A stretch of 64,000 nucleotides of DNA from Candidatus Faecousia excrementipullorum (GCA_018712825.1 DVGG01000038.1:1-64000); one strand, 5' to 3'. Positions 47,484 to 57,411 are shown, counted from the first letter of the stretch. The notes: generated from the sequence alone by a model not told the origin. Numbers and translations: made by a program.

Positions 47484-47953
47484 GAATCGGACACGGATAC
47501 GATGTGCATAGGCTGGCAGAGGGTCGCCCCCTGATTCTGGGCGGGGTGAGGATTCCCTATGAACTGGGACTTCTGGGCAACTCCGATGCGGACGTGCTGC
47601 TTCACAGCGTGATGGATGCCCTTCTGGGAGCTGCGGCTCTGGGGGACATCGGCCGCCATTTCCCCGATACGGACCCGGCCTACAAGGGTGCGGACTCTCT
47701 GGAGCTTCTGAAGGAAGTGGGGAAGAAAATTGCCGCTGCCGGATACCGGGTAGGGAATGTGGATGTGACCATGATTGCCCAAAGACCCAAGCTGAAGGAC
47801 TATATCCCGGTGATGGAAGCCAACATTTCCGGAGCTCTGGGGGTACCCCGGAACTGCATCAATGTGAAAGCCACCACCGAGGAGCACCTGGGCTTTACCG
47901 GGGAGGGACTGGGAATGTCCTGCCATGCGGTGTGCATTCTGGAAGAAATATAG
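47480..47953 (+). CDS. ispF: 2-C-methyl-D-erythritol 2,4-cyclodiphosphate synthase
   Basis: 157-residue IspF, a trimeric zinc enzyme. Metal ligands Asp8 and His10 are in [11 protein letters not shown], and His42 in [20 protein letters not shown]. Also [18 protein letters not shown] and the C-terminal [19 protein letters not shown] 47480 overlaps the ispD stop. ispD-ispF pairing is widely conserved; the next enzyme, IspE, is not in the window. Confidence 0.97.
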   Translation: MRIGHGYDVHRLAEGRPLILGGVRIPYELGLLGNSDADVLLHSVMDALLGAAALGDIGRHFPDTDPAYKGADSLELLKEVGKKIAAAGYRVGNVDVTMIAQRPKLKDYIPVMEANISGALGVPRNCINVKATTEEHLGFTGEGLGMSCHAVCILEEI

Positions 47954-47956
47954 GAG

Positions 47957-48004
47957 CCAATCACCTTCCGGGACGGGAACCTCCCCGGGAGGTGATTGGT
48001 TTTT
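47957..48004 (+). terminator. Terminator of murD-ispDF
   Basis: Long stem CCAATCACCTTCCGGG/CCCGGGAGGTGATTGG (one mismatch) followed by T5. Confidence 0.9.
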
Positions 48005-48037
48005 CCCTGAGAATCTATGAAAAATATGTGAAACCTA

Positions 48038-48066
48038 TTGCTATCCATCCGCCAATCCGCTATAAT
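48038..48066 (+). promoter_or_regulatory. Promoter of cdaA-cdaR
   Basis: TTGCTA (48038-48043), 17 bases, consensus TATAAT (48061-48066), about 77 bases before cdaA. Confidence 0.82.
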
Positions 48067-48142
48067 GGTACGGATAATAGGGTAGTTATGCAGAAAGTGT
48101 ACCCTGTTTTGAAAACAGGCGGAAAGGGGAACAGAAAAGGAC

Positions 48143-49012
48143 ATGGAAGCCATTGAAAATTTGTTCCAACAAGTGGGCAGAATGCAATGGACAGACTATC
48201 TGGACATTATCATTGTTGCCTTTCTGATTTATTGGCTGCTGCCGCTGCTGCGTACCACGGGCACCGGGAGAATTGCCAAGATTGTGGTTGCCATACTGGT
48301 TGTGGCATCCTTGACGGAGGTTTTGAATCTATATACCCTTCGTTTCATTATCAATCAATTTCTGGCCATTGGCCTTTTGGCATTGGTGGTGCTGTTCCAG
48401 CCGGAGCTGCGGCGGATGATTGACCACCTGAGTAACGTAAAGCTGAAACGGCTCTTCTCCGGGGAAAAAATCCAGGAGGAGATGCTTCCCATCATTGCCC
48501 AGACGGTGCGGGCCTGCGAGGTGATGAGCCGGGAGAGGGTGGGCGCCCTCATCGTATTCGCCCGGGACAGCCGGCTGGAGGAGTACTTCAAAACCGGCAC
48601 CATCATCAACGGCCAGGTTTCCGAGCAGCTGATTCGCAACATTTTCTTCCCCAAGGCTGCCCTCCACGACGGGGCTATGATTATCCGGGACGGCTGTATT
48701 GCCGCTGCCGGCTGCGTGCTGCCCCTGTCCGAGAGTGACCGGCTGAGTGCGGATCTGGGAACCCGGCACCGGGCCGGTGTGGGCATGAGCGAAAACTCCG
48801 ATGCGGTGGTGGTGATTGTCTCCGAGGAGACGGGTGCCATCTCCGTGGCCATCGGCGGTATGCTCAAGCGCCACCTGGCACCCCAGACTCTGGAGCGGCT
48901 GCTGCGGAACGAGCTGTGCCACGACCAGCCGGAGCAGGAGCAAGGCCTGGTGGTAACCCTGCGGCAGAAGCTCCACAAGTGGGACAAAGGAGGCCATAAG
49001 GATGAAAAATAA
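48143..49012 (+). CDS. cdaA: Diadenylate cyclase CdaA
   Basis: 289-residue membrane-bound c-di-AMP synthase (2 ATP to c-di-AMP). Three N-terminal membrane segments (about 15-32, 45-66 and 69-86) are followed by the DAC domain with catalytic DGA in AALHDGAMIIRDG (near 175) and GTRHRAGVGMSE (near 206). GGGGAACAGAAAAGGAC precedes ATG 48143. It overlaps cdaR, its regulator, by 11 bases. The usual third gene glmM is not downstream here. The nucleotide controls potassium and osmolyte uptake and wall integrity in Firmicutes. Confidence 0.96.
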   Translation: MEAIENLFQQVGRMQWTDYLDIIIVAFLIYWLLPLLRTTGTGRIAKIVVAILVVASLTEVLNLYTLRFIINQFLAIGLLALVVLFQPELRRMIDHLSNVKLKRLFSGEKIQEEMLPIIAQTVRACEVMSRERVGALIVFARDSRLEEYFKTGTIINGQVSEQLIRNIFFPKAALHDGAMIIRDGCIAAAGCVLPLSESDRLSADLGTRHRAGVGMSENSDAVVVIVSEETGAISVAIGGMLKRHLAPQTLERLLRNELCHDQPEQEQGLVVTLRQKLHKWDKGGHKDEK

Positions 49013-50228
49013 GGTACTTACCGCGCTGTTTTCCCTGGCGGTTGCCTTCGGCCTGTGGCTGTATGTGATTACGGTGGTAAGCCCCGGCTCTGAGGCTACC
49101 TTCTACAATATCCCCGTGGTATTCCAGGGGGAGGGAGAGCTGACCAACCGGGGGCTGATGATCGCCTCTGAGGACACCCCCACCGTGACCCTGAAAATCG
49201 CCGGCAACCGCTCGGATTTGAACAACCTCAACTCCTCCAACATTACGGTGATTGCGGATGTGTCCAAAATCTGGGAGGCAGGGACTGCCACCCTGGACTA
49301 TACTGTCTCCTATCCCGGCAACATCCGGGAGGATGCTTTGAGCATTATCAGCAAGAGCCCCGGCAAGATTGAGCTGGATGTGGAGGAGCGGATCAACAAG
49401 ACCGTCAATGTGGTGGTGGACTACATCGGCTCCGTGCCGGAGGGCTTTATCTGCGACAAGGATAACATTGAAATGGATATCTCCACCATCCGGGTCACCG
49501 GGCCCAAGCCGGTGGTGGACCAGATTGAAAGCGCCAGAATCCAGGTGGATTTGTCCGGAAAGACCCAGACCATTTCCGACCGGTTTACCTACACCCTGTG
49601 CGACAAGGACGGCAACCCGGTGGATGCCCAGATGATTGAGACCAACGCCGAAGCGGTGAACATCGTGCTGACCATCCAGCGAGTGAAGACCATTCAGCTG
49701 GTTGTGGAGGTAAAGGACGGCGGCGGCGCCACGGCCCAGACCAGTACCATTACCCTGGACCCTGCCAGTATCACCGTATCCGGCAGCGAGAGCCTGCTGG
49801 AGACCCTGGACAGCCAGTATGTGATTGGCACCATTGACTTGGGTATGATTCAGGAGGATACGGAGCAGGTTATTGCCCTGGAGCTTCCCGATGGTATCAC
49901 TAACGAAACCGGCATCAACGAGGTGAAGGTGAAGGTGGAGTTCCCTCAGTTGGGGACCAAAACCCTCCAGGTCAACCGACTCCAGGCTAGGAACGTTCCG
50001 GAGGGATTGAATGTGGAGTTTATCACCCAGAATCTGGAAATCAAAATCCGTGGCCCCAAGGCCCAGGTGGAGGCCATTACTGCCAATGATGTGACGGTGG
50101 TGGTGGACTTTACCGGTGCGGAATCCGGCACCATCAAGCTGAAGGCGGAAGTGGTTTTTGATGCAGAGTTTGGAGACGTGGGTGTGCTGGGCAGCCCCAG
50201 TGTGACAGCAACCCTGACGGAAGAATAA
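49002..50228 (+). CDS. cdaR: YbbR-domain regulator CdaR
   Basis: 408-residue protein with an N-terminal membrane anchor (TALFSLAVAFGLWLYVITVV) and an extracytoplasmic part made of about four YbbR repeats of roughly 80 residues (repeats carry phrases such as VVFQGEGELTNRGLM, VVVDYIGSVPEGFI, LVVEVKDGGGA, LQARNVPEGLNVEFI). In Firmicutes CdaR binds and tunes CdaA. The start (ATG 49002 after AAAGGAGG) overlaps cdaA, so the two are coupled. Confidence 0.93.
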   Translation: MKNKVLTALFSLAVAFGLWLYVITVVSPGSEATFYNIPVVFQGEGELTNRGLMIASEDTPTVTLKIAGNRSDLNNLNSSNITVIADVSKIWEAGTATLDYTVSYPGNIREDALSIISKSPGKIELDVEERINKTVNVVVDYIGSVPEGFICDKDNIEMDISTIRVTGPKPVVDQIESARIQVDLSGKTQTISDRFTYTLCDKDGNPVDAQMIETNAEAVNIVLTIQRVKTIQLVVEVKDGGGATAQTSTITLDPASITVSGSESLLETLDSQYVIGTIDLGMIQEDTEQVIALELPDGITNETGINEVKVKVEFPQLGTKTLQVNRLQARNVPEGLNVEFITQNLEIKIRGPKAQVEAITANDVTVVVDFTGAESGTIKLKAEVVFDAEFGDVGVLGSPSVTATLTEE

Positions 50229-50252
50229 AATCTGGAAAAGGGGAATCTTGCA

Positions 50253-51131
50253 GTGATCAAAAGTATGACGGGATACGGCCGTGCCGTGGAGACTGTGAAC
50301 GGCAGAGAATTTACCGTGGAAATCCGCTCTGTGAACAATCGCTACCTGGATTGCTCCGTGCGCCTGCCCAGAAACCTGGCGTTCTGCGAGGATGCGGTGA
50401 AGCAGGCGGTGAAGGCCTCCATTTCCAGAGGCAAGACGGAGGTGTACGTCACCCTCCGGACAGAAAGCGGCGAGGAAGTCAAAATCAGCCTGAACAAGCC
50501 GGTGGTGGAAGGATACCTGGAAGCCATGGGGCAGATGGTGAAGGAATACGGGGTGCAGGACGACATTTCCGTGTCGGTGCTCTCCCGGCTGCCGGATGTG
50601 TTTGCGGTGGAAAAGCCCCAGGTGGACGAGGAGCAGCTGCAAAAGGACTTGCTGGGCGTGGTCTCCCAGGCCCTTGCAGGTTTTGATGCCATGCGTACCA
50701 CCGAGGGCAAGGCCATGGCGGAGGACCTGCGGAGCCGCGGTCAGACCATTTTACACCTGGTGGAGCAGGTGGAAGCCGGCAACGGCCAGACCGTGGCGGA
50801 CTACCGGGCCCGGCTGGAGGCCAAGCTCCGGGAGGTGCTGGAGAATACCGCCATTGACGAGGGAAGAATCCTGACGGAAGCGGCGATTTTCGCAGACAAG
50901 GTGGCGGTGGACGAGGAAACCGTCCGCCTGCGCAGTCACCTGAGCCAGATGAACACCATGCTGGAGGGCGGCGGCGCCGTAGGCCGGAAGCTGGATTTCC
51001 TCCTCCAGGAGATGAACCGGGAGGCCAATACCATCGGCTCCAAGTGCACGGATGTGCGGCTGGCCCGGGTGGTTGTGGACATCAAGGCCGAGCTGGAAAA
51101 GATCCGGGAACAGACCCAGAACATCGAGTAA
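50253..51131 (+). CDS. yicC: YicC family protein (endoribonuclease-like)
   Basis: 292-residue YicC/YloC protein. N-terminal [19 protein letters not shown] and the C-terminal DUF1732 part with [21 protein letters not shown] and [11 protein letters not shown] are characteristic. Some members are reported as RNases; activity here is by family only. GTG 50253 is preceded by AAAGGGGAA. It heads a conserved run yicC-remA-gmk-rpoZ-priA. Confidence 0.93.
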   Translation: MIKSMTGYGRAVETVNGREFTVEIRSVNNRYLDCSVRLPRNLAFCEDAVKQAVKASISRGKTEVYVTLRTESGEEVKISLNKPVVEGYLEAMGQMVKEYGVQDDISVSVLSRLPDVFAVEKPQVDEEQLQKDLLGVVSQALAGFDAMRTTEGKAMAEDLRSRGQTILHLVEQVEAGNGQTVADYRARLEAKLREVLENTAIDEGRILTEAAIFADKVAVDEETVRLRSHLSQMNTMLEGGGAVGRKLDFLLQEMNREANTIGSKCTDVRLARVVVDIKAELEKIREQTQNIE

Positions 51132-51135
51132 GCCT

Positions 51136-51405
51136 ATGGAAATGAAGCTCATCAATATTGGATTTGGCAGCCTGATTGCAGCCGGACGGGTGCTTTCGGT
51201 GCTGGAGCCGGACTCCGCCCCCATCAAGCGAGTGGTGCAGGAGGCCCGGGAGCGGGGCATGCTCATCGACGCCTCCTACGGCAGAAAGACCAAATCGGTG
51301 ATTTTAATGGATACGGACCATGTGATCCTCAGCGCTCTGACCCCGGAGATTCTGGCGGGCCGTTGGAGTGAAAAGACACAGACACAGGAGGAAGAAAATG
51401 GATAA
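51136..51405 (+). CDS. remA: RemA/DUF370 family DNA-binding regulator
   Basis: 89-residue protein, matching RemA (YlzA), which in Bacillus activates matrix and osmoprotection genes by wrapping DNA as a ring-shaped oligomer. The core [41 protein letters not shown] and [10 protein letters not shown] is intact. ATG 51136 lies 4 bases after the yicC stop with only a weak ribosome-binding site; ATG 51142 (MKLINIGFG) is an alternative. The gene overlaps gmk by 8 bases. Confidence 0.93.
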   Translation: MEMKLINIGFGSLIAAGRVLSVLEPDSAPIKRVVQEARERGMLIDASYGRKTKSVILMDTDHVILSALTPEILAGRWSEKTQTQEEENG

Positions 51406-51955
51406 AGGCTGTATTTTTGTAATTTCCGGAACCTCCGGCGTGGGAAAGAGTACGGTTCTGGCAAAGGTGATGGAAAAGCGGAAGGATTTGATTTTCTCCG
51501 TCTCCGCCACCACCCGGGCTCCCCGCCCCGGCGAAAAGGAAGGGGTTGACTACTACTTTGTCACCCAGGAGCAGTTCCGGAAGATGATTGACCAGGACGA
51601 ATTTCTGGAATACGATGCCCACATGAACAATTCCTACGGAACTCCCAAGGCTCAGGTGGAGGAGAAGCGGAAAAAAGGTCATGTGATTCTGGACATAGAC
51701 CCCAACGGCGCCTATCAGGTGCGTACATCCTGCCCGGAAGCGGTGCTGATTTTCATTGCCCCTCCGTCCATGGAGGAGCTGGAGCGGCGGCTCCGGGGCC
51801 GGGGAGATACCTCCCCTGAGCAGATGGAGCTGCGGCTCCACCGGGCCCGGTGGGAGCTGGCCCAGCAGGAAAAATACGACTACGTGGTGGTCAATAACCA
51901 GGTGGATACCTGTGTGGATGAAATACTGCAGATTATTGCGGAAAAAGCAAACTAA
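51398..51955 (+). CDS. gmk: Guanylate kinase
   Basis: 185-residue GMP kinase (GMP + ATP to GDP). P-loop [19 protein letters not shown]-binding [20 protein letters not shown] and [22 protein letters not shown] 51398 has AGGAGGAAG upstream and overlaps the end of remA. Order remA-gmk-rpoZ is standard. Confidence 0.97.
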   Translation: MDKGCIFVISGTSGVGKSTVLAKVMEKRKDLIFSVSATTRAPRPGEKEGVDYYFVTQEQFRKMIDQDEFLEYDAHMNNSYGTPKAQVEEKRKKGHVILDIDPNGAYQVRTSCPEAVLIFIAPPSMEELERRLRGRGDTSPEQMELRLHRARWELAQQEKYDYVVVNNQVDTCVDEILQIIAEKAN

Positions 51956-51976
51956 GATTTTGGAGGAATTGAGATT

Positions 51977-52183
51977 ATGTTGTACCCCCCTGTTGCAGAT
52001 ATGCTGAAGAATGTGGATAACCGTTACCTGCTGGTGAACGTGGTTGCCCAGCGGGCAAGAGACATTGCCGCCCGTGCGGAGGAACTGCAGGAGGAGCTGC
52101 CGGAGAAGCCTGTGACCATGGCCATCTGGGAAGTGGCTGACGGCCAGCTGGCAGCTACCCTGAAGGACGAATACAAGAAATAA
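51977..52183 (+). CDS. rpoZ: RNA polymerase omega subunit
   Basis: 68-residue RpoZ, which helps assemble RNA polymerase. NVDNRYLLVNVVAQRARDIAAR is the conserved core and KPVTMAIWEVADGQL the C-terminal part. TGGAGGAATTG precedes ATG 51977. Small for the family but complete. Confidence 0.94.
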   Translation: MLYPPVADMLKNVDNRYLLVNVVAQRARDIAARAEELQEELPEKPVTMAIWEVADGQLAATLKDEYKK

Positions 52184-52218
52184 GTTTCGGGTAGAATACC
52201 CAATCAAGGAGGGGCTTT

Positions 52219-54663
52219 ATGATTGCAAGAATTGCTGTTTCTGCGGCTACTTTTGCCATTGACAAGCCCTATTCCTATTTTGTTCCCCCTGCCATGCACC
52301 TGCAGCCCGGTGTCCGGGTGATGGTTCCCTTCAGCCGGAGTAACCGCCGGGTGGAAGGGGTGGTGCTGGAGGTGGGGGAAGGCCAGGAGGAAAACCTCAA
52401 GCCGGTGGAGCAGGTGCTGGACGAGGAGCCGGTGCTCTCACCCACCATGCTCCAGCTGGCGGCGTTTCTCCGGGGCCGGTGCTTTTGTACCTACTTTGAT
52501 GTGGTGCGGGCCATGCTTCCCGGAGGGCTGTGGTTTGAGGCAAAAGACAGCTACACCCTGACCCCGGACAGAAGCTGGGAGGAGAAGCCTCCCCGCCAGC
52601 CGGACGCCCTGAAAATCCTGGAAGCCCTCCGGGAGAATGGAGGCACCGCCTCCGGGACCAAGCTGTCCGGCCTTATGGAGGAGGATGCCTTTGAAAAGGC
52701 AACCGCCTACCTTCTGCGGAAAAAGTGGATTACCGCCCAGCGGAGCCTGTCCCGGAAAACCCGGGACAAAACGGAAAAAATCGCGGTTCTGGGGGTGGAG
52801 GTGTCGGCGGCCCTGGCCTTTGCCGCCTCCCGCTCCAAAGCCGCCGCCATGCAGCGAAGGGTCATAGAGCTTCTTTGCAGTGTAGGCAGCGCCAGCGTCA
52901 AGGACATCTGCTACTATACCGGCTGCGGAACCCAGACAATAAACCGCCTGGCGGCTCTGGGCCTTATTCAGCTTCAGGAGCGACAGGTTCTCCGGTGCCG
53001 GGAGATTACCCCGGCCAAAATCCATGGCCCTGTGGTGCTGAATCCGGAGCAGGAGGAAGTTTTTGAGGGCCTTTGCAGCCAGCTGTCCCGGAAAGACCCG
53101 GGCGGTGCCCTTCTTCACGGCGTTACCGGCTCCGGCAAAACCTCCGTGTATATCCGCCTGATTGAAAGGTGCCTTTCCCAGGGCAAGCAGGCCATTTTAC
53201 TGGTGCCGGAAATCGCCCTGACCCCCCAGCTGCTGGGGCTGATGGCAGCCCACTTCGGACAAAAGGTGGCGGTGCTTCACAGCAGCCTTTCCGTGGGAGA
53301 GCGGTACGACCAGTGGAAACGCACCGCTAAGGGTAAAGCCCAGGTGGTGGTGGGAACCCGCTCAGCGGTGTTTGCCCCCTGTCCGAATCTGGGCCTTATC
53401 ATCCTGGACGAGGAGCAGGAGCACTCCTACCAGTCAGAAACCAATCCCCGGTACGCCGCCAAAGAGGTGGCATTGTGGCGGGGACTGAAAGAGGGGGCGC
53501 TGGTGCTCTTCGGCTCCGCAACCCCCAGCATCGAAACCATGTACCAGGCCAAAACCGGCAAGCTTACCCTCTACACCCTGAAAAACCGCTATAACGGCAA
53601 GGCCCTGCCCCGGGTGGAGATTGTGGATATGCGCCAGGAGCTGAAGCTGGGCAACCCCCTGAGCCTGAGCCTTCCTTTGCAGGAGGGCATCCGCAAACGG
53701 GCGGAGGCGGGGGAGCAGACCATCCTGTTTCTGAACCGCCGGGGCAACAGCCGGGCTTTGGTGTGCGTGGACTGCCGGAAGGCCCCGGAGTGCCCCCGGT
53801 GCAGCGCAAGACTCACCTATCACAGTGCCAACGGACGGCTTATGTGTCACTACTGCGGCTACTCCCAGCCGGCGCCCAGCCGGTGCCCCACCTGCGGCGG
53901 CCCCATGAAGGCCCTGGGAACGGGCACCCAGAAGGTGCAGCAGGAGCTGGAGGCCCTGAATCCGGAATATCCTGTGATTCGCATGGATGCGGATACGGTC
54001 AGCGCGGTGAACACCCACGAGAAGATTCTGGAGCGTTTTCAAAAAGAAAATATCCCGGTTCTTGTAGGCACCCAGATGGTTGCCAAGGGCTTGAATCTGC
54101 CCAGGGTAACCTTAGTAGGGGTGCTGGACGGGGACCTGAGCTTATATAACAACAGCTTCCGGGCTGGGGAGACCACCTTCAATATGCTCACCCAGGTGGT
54201 GGGCAGAGCCGGGCGGGGAGACCTGCCGGGGGAGGCCATCATCCAGACCCTGGTGCCGGAGCATAAGATTATCACCCTGGCAGCCCGTCAGGATTACGAA
54301 GGCTTTTATCAGCTGGAGCTGGAGCTGCGCCGGGTGCAGCACTGCCCCCCCTTCGGGGATGTGGTGCAGCTGACCTTTTCCGGGGAGCAGGAGCCCCAGG
54401 TGATTGCCGGAGCGGTAAAGTTCCGGGACAGCCTGCTCAGCTGCCTCTCCGGGCCTGAGTACCGGCAGGAAGCCTGCCGGGTGCTGGGGCCTGCCCCCTG
54501 TCCGGTGGTAAAGGTGAATTACCACTACCGCCACCGCCTGACGGTGAATTGCCGGATGACCCAGCCTTTGCGGCTGCTGCTGGCCCATTTGCTCCGGCAG
54601 TTCTTCCAGGACAGGCAGAACAAGGGCGTCAGCGCATTTGTGGATGTGAACGGATACGAATAG
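52219..54663 (+). CDS. priA: Primosomal protein N' (replication restart helicase)
   Basis: 814-residue PriA helicase, reloading the replisome at stalled forks. N-terminal DNA-binding domain (FSRSNRRVEGVVLEV), Walker A HGVTGSGKTSVYI (about 298), DEAH-like box LIILDEEQEHSYQ, a zinc module with eight cysteines between about 515 and 560 (CVDCRKAPECPRC, CHYCGY, CPTCGG), and motifs V/VI (LVGTQMVAKGLNLP, QVVGRAGRGDLPG). ATG 52219 follows AAGGAGGGG. coaBC, usually between rpoZ and priA, is missing here. Confidence 0.97.
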   Translation: MIARIAVSAATFAIDKPYSYFVPPAMHLQPGVRVMVPFSRSNRRVEGVVLEVGEGQEENLKPVEQVLDEEPVLSPTMLQLAAFLRGRCFCTYFDVVRAMLPGGLWFEAKDSYTLTPDRSWEEKPPRQPDALKILEALRENGGTASGTKLSGLMEEDAFEKATAYLLRKKWITAQRSLSRKTRDKTEKIAVLGVEVSAALAFAASRSKAAAMQRRVIELLCSVGSASVKDICYYTGCGTQTINRLAALGLIQLQERQVLRCREITPAKIHGPVVLNPEQEEVFEGLCSQLSRKDPGGALLHGVTGSGKTSVYIRLIERCLSQGKQAILLVPEIALTPQLLGLMAAHFGQKVAVLHSSLSVGERYDQWKRTAKGKAQVVVGTRSAVFAPCPNLGLIILDEEQEHSYQSETNPRYAAKEVALWRGLKEGALVLFGSATPSIETMYQAKTGKLTLYTLKNRYNGKALPRVEIVDMRQELKLGNPLSLSLPLQEGIRKRAEAGEQTILFLNRRGNSRALVCVDCRKAPECPRCSARLTYHSANGRLMCHYCGYSQPAPSRCPTCGGPMKALGTGTQKVQQELEALNPEYPVIRMDADTVSAVNTHEKILERFQKENIPVLVGTQMVAKGLNLPRVTLVGVLDGDLSLYNNSFRAGETTFNMLTQVVGRAGRGDLPGEAIIQTLVPEHKIITLAARQDYEGFYQLELELRRVQHCPPFGDVVQLTFSGEQEPQVIAGAVKFRDSLLSCLSGPEYRQEACRVLGPAPCPVVKVNYHYRHRLTVNCRMTQPLRLLLAHLLRQFFQDRQNKGVSAFVDVNGYE

Positions 54664-54678
54664 AAAGAAGGATAAACA

Positions 54679-55155
54679 ATGGGACTGCGTAAAATTTTGA
54701 CAGATAAAGAGCCGGCGCTTCACAAGGTCTGCAAGCCGGTGGTGAATTTTGACCAGCGGCTGCACAAGCTCCTGGACGATATGCACGAAACCCTGGCAGA
54801 GGCCGGAGGCGTAGGCCTGGCGGCTCCCCAGGTGGGAATCCTCCGCCGGGTGGTGCTGGTGGACAACGGGGAAGAGGTGCTGGAGCTGGTGAACCCCACC
54901 CTGGTGGAAACCGACGGAATCCAGGAGGGACCGGAGGGCTGCCTGAGCATTCCCGGCAAGTACGGCCTGGTGAAGCGGCCCTTCTATGCCAAGGTCCGGG
55001 CCCAGGACCGGAACGGCAACTGGTACGAGGCTGAGGGTGAGGAACTGACCGCCCGGTGCTTCTGCCACGAGCTGGACCACCTGGACGGCATTGTTTACAC
55101 AGAGATTATGGAGCGCTTCCTGTCGGAGGAGGAGCTGACGGAAGAAGCGGAATAA
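54679..55155 (+). CDS. def: Peptide deformylase
   Basis: 158-residue metalloenzyme removing formyl groups from nascent proteins. All three motifs are present: GVGLAAPQVG (44-53), EGCLS (86-90) with the metal Cys88, and CHELDHLDG (129-137) with the two metal histidines and Glu131. AAAGAAGG precedes ATG 54679. It is paired with fmt, which adds the formyl group. Confidence 0.97.
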   Translation: MGLRKILTDKEPALHKVCKPVVNFDQRLHKLLDDMHETLAEAGGVGLAAPQVGILRRVVLVDNGEEVLELVNPTLVETDGIQEGPEGCLSIPGKYGLVKRPFYAKVRAQDRNGNWYEAEGEELTARCFCHELDHLDGIVYTEIMERFLSEEELTEEAE

Positions 55156-55174
55156 AGGGAAAGGAGACTTGCCC

Positions 55175-56089
55175 ATGCGTGTGGTATTTATGGGAACGCC
55201 GGATATTTCGGCAACCTGTTTGAAGCAGATTCTGGAGGATGGTTTTTCCTTGGTGGGCGTCTATACCCAGCCGGACCGGCCCAAGAACCGGGGCATGAAG
55301 CTCACCGCCTCTCCTGTGAAGGAGCTGGCCCTGGAGAAGGGTATCCCGGTGTTTCAGCCGGAGAACTTCAAATCCCAGGAGGCGGTTGACCAGCTGAAGG
55401 CATTGGAGCCGGACGTGGTGGCGGTGGTGGCCTTCGGCCAGATTCTGCCCCAGAGTGTGCTGGATGTGCCCACCAGAGGCTGCATCAACATCCATGCAAG
55501 CCTGCTGCCCAAGTACCGGGGCTCTGCCCCTTACCAGTGGGCGGTGCTGAACGGGGAAAAGGAAACCGGCGTCACCGCCATGTACCTGACCCGGAAGATG
55601 GATGCAGGAGATATGATTGACACCGCCGTGACCCCCATTGACCCGGAGGAGACTGCCGGGGAGCTGCTGGACCGACTGGCAGTGCTGGGAGCGGGGCTTC
55701 TCAGCAAGACCCTGGGACGATTTGCCCGGGGCGAGGTGGAAGGGACAAAGCAGGACGAGGCCCTGGTGACCTACGCTCCCATGCTGGATAAGTCCATGAG
55801 CCCCATCTCCTGGGAAAAGACCGCCCAGCAGGTTCACGACCAGGTGCGGGGCCTGAATCCCTGGCCCATTGCCACCATGGAGCTGGAAGGCAAGCGCTTT
55901 AAGGTATATAAGACGGTAATCGTCCCCGGAAAGCCCGGGGCAATGCCCGGCACCGTGCTGGGACTGACCAAGACCGGATTGCAGATTGCCTGCTCCGAAG
56001 GGGCTGTGGAAATTCAGATTCTCCAGGCAGAAGGCGGCAAGCGGATGGGCGCACCGGATTACTTCCGGGGCCATCCCCTGGGAGGCTGA
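55175..56089 (+). CDS. fmt: Methionyl-tRNA formyltransferase
   Basis: 304-residue Fmt, formylating Met-tRNA(fMet) with 10-formyl-THF. VVFMGTPDISATCL at the N-terminus, the catalytic region INIHASLLPKYRGSAPYQWAV and GVTAMYLTRKMDAGDMI, and the C-terminal tRNA-binding barrel. ATG 55175 has AAGGAG 9 bases ahead; the in-frame TTG at 55169 is inside that spacer. Confidence 0.96.
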   Translation: MRVVFMGTPDISATCLKQILEDGFSLVGVYTQPDRPKNRGMKLTASPVKELALEKGIPVFQPENFKSQEAVDQLKALEPDVVAVVAFGQILPQSVLDVPTRGCINIHASLLPKYRGSAPYQWAVLNGEKETGVTAMYLTRKMDAGDMIDTAVTPIDPEETAGELLDRLAVLGAGLLSKTLGRFARGEVEGTKQDEALVTYAPMLDKSMSPISWEKTAQQVHDQVRGLNPWPIATMELEGKRFKVYKTVIVPGKPGAMPGTVLGLTKTGLQIACSEGAVEIQILQAEGGKRMGAPDYFRGHPLGG

Positions 56090-56091
56090 AG

Positions 56092-57411
56092 GTGAGCGGA
56101 CGGGAGACGGCCCTGCAGGTGCTGATGGCCTGCCGGAAGGACGGGGGCTGGTCCAACGGTGTGCTGAAAGCCTACACCGCCCGGAACCGGCTGGACAGCC
56201 GGGAGGCTGCTCTGGCAGCCCGGCTGTGCTACGGCGTGCTGCAAAACCGGGGCAAGCTGGACTTTTACCTGAATCAGCTCCTGCGGAGCAAGGGTAAGAC
56301 CTTGCATCCTGTGGTGCGGGACATCCTCCACCTGGGACTGTACCAGCTGCTGGAAATGGACAAGATTCCCGATTCCGCCGCCGTGAACGAGGCGGTGCTT
56401 CTCACCCGGCAGTACTGCCCCGGGCAGAAAAACGCCCCGGGCTTTGTAAACGGCGTGCTGCGAAACGCCGCCCGCAGCCGGGATACCCTGAAAGAGCCCC
56501 AGGACTGGGAGAGCCTTTACAGCCACCCGGCGGAGCTTATCTCCCTGTTCAAAGAGCGGCTGGGAGGCAAGCGGCTGGAGGCCATGCTCCGGGCCAACAA
56601 TGAAATCGCCCCTCTGGCGGTGCAGGTGAACACCCTGAAAACCACCGCTGAAGGTTTGACAAAGACTCTGGAAGCCCAGGGGGTGGAAGTCCGGCCCCAC
56701 AGCTTCATGGAAAACTGCCTGATTCTCTCCGGCACCGGAAATTTGGAGCACCTGAGTGCCTTCCGGGAGGGACTGTTCTATGTCCAGGACCCGGCTTCCA
56801 AGCTGGCGGTGCAATGCGCTCAGCTTCCTGAAAATCAGGATTTTCAGGTGCTGGACTGCTGCGCCGCACCCGGCGGCAAGAGCTTTGCCGCCGCCATTGC
56901 CATGGGGGGCAGGGGGCACGTTACCTCCTGCGACATTCACCCCCACAAAATTGAGTTGATTCAAAAAGGTGCCCAGCGGCTGGGTCTGACGAACCTGAAT
57001 GCCATGGTGCAGGACGCCGCGGCCTTTGTCCCCCAGTGGGAAAAGACCATGGACGCAGTGCTGGCGGACGTGCCCTGTTCCGGCTACGGAATCATCCGAA
57101 AAAAGCCGGATATTCGCTATAAAGACCCCAAGACCATGGAAAATCTTCCGGCCTTGCAGGGACAGATCCTTGCCAACCAGGCCCGGTATGTAAAGCCCGG
57201 CGGGGTGCTGATTTATTCCACCTGCACCATTTTGCGCCGGGAAAACGAAGGGGTTGTGGAGAGCTTTTTGCAGGAGCACCGGGACTTTTCCCTGGAAAAA
57301 CTGCCCCTTCCCCCGGTTTTCGGGGAGGAAAACAACGGGATGCTTACTTTGATTCCCGGAGAACAGGAAACAGACGGCTTCTTTATCAGCCGCCTGCGGA
57401 GAGAGAAATGA
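56092..57411 (+). CDS. rsmB: 16S rRNA (cytosine(967)-C5)-methyltransferase
   Basis: 439-residue RsmB (Sun). N-terminal NusB-like RNA-binding helical domain (to about residue 140), then the SAM domain with LDCCAAPGGKSFAAAIAM, and the two catalytic cysteine motifs DVPCSGYG and IYSTCTILRREN. A GTG start at 56092, 2 bases after fmt, is used with CTGAAGG upstream. It overlaps rlmN. Confidence 0.94.
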   Translation: MSGRETALQVLMACRKDGGWSNGVLKAYTARNRLDSREAALAARLCYGVLQNRGKLDFYLNQLLRSKGKTLHPVVRDILHLGLYQLLEMDKIPDSAAVNEAVLLTRQYCPGQKNAPGFVNGVLRNAARSRDTLKEPQDWESLYSHPAELISLFKERLGGKRLEAMLRANNEIAPLAVQVNTLKTTAEGLTKTLEAQGVEVRPHSFMENCLILSGTGNLEHLSAFREGLFYVQDPASKLAVQCAQLPENQDFQVLDCCAAPGGKSFAAAIAMGGRGHVTSCDIHPHKIELIQKGAQRLGLTNLNAMVQDAAAFVPQWEKTMDAVLADVPCSGYGIIRKKPDIRYKDPKTMENLPALQGQILANQARYVKPGGVLIYSTCTILRRENEGVVESFLQEHRDFSLEKLPLPPVFGEENNGMLTLIPGEQETDGFFISRLRREK

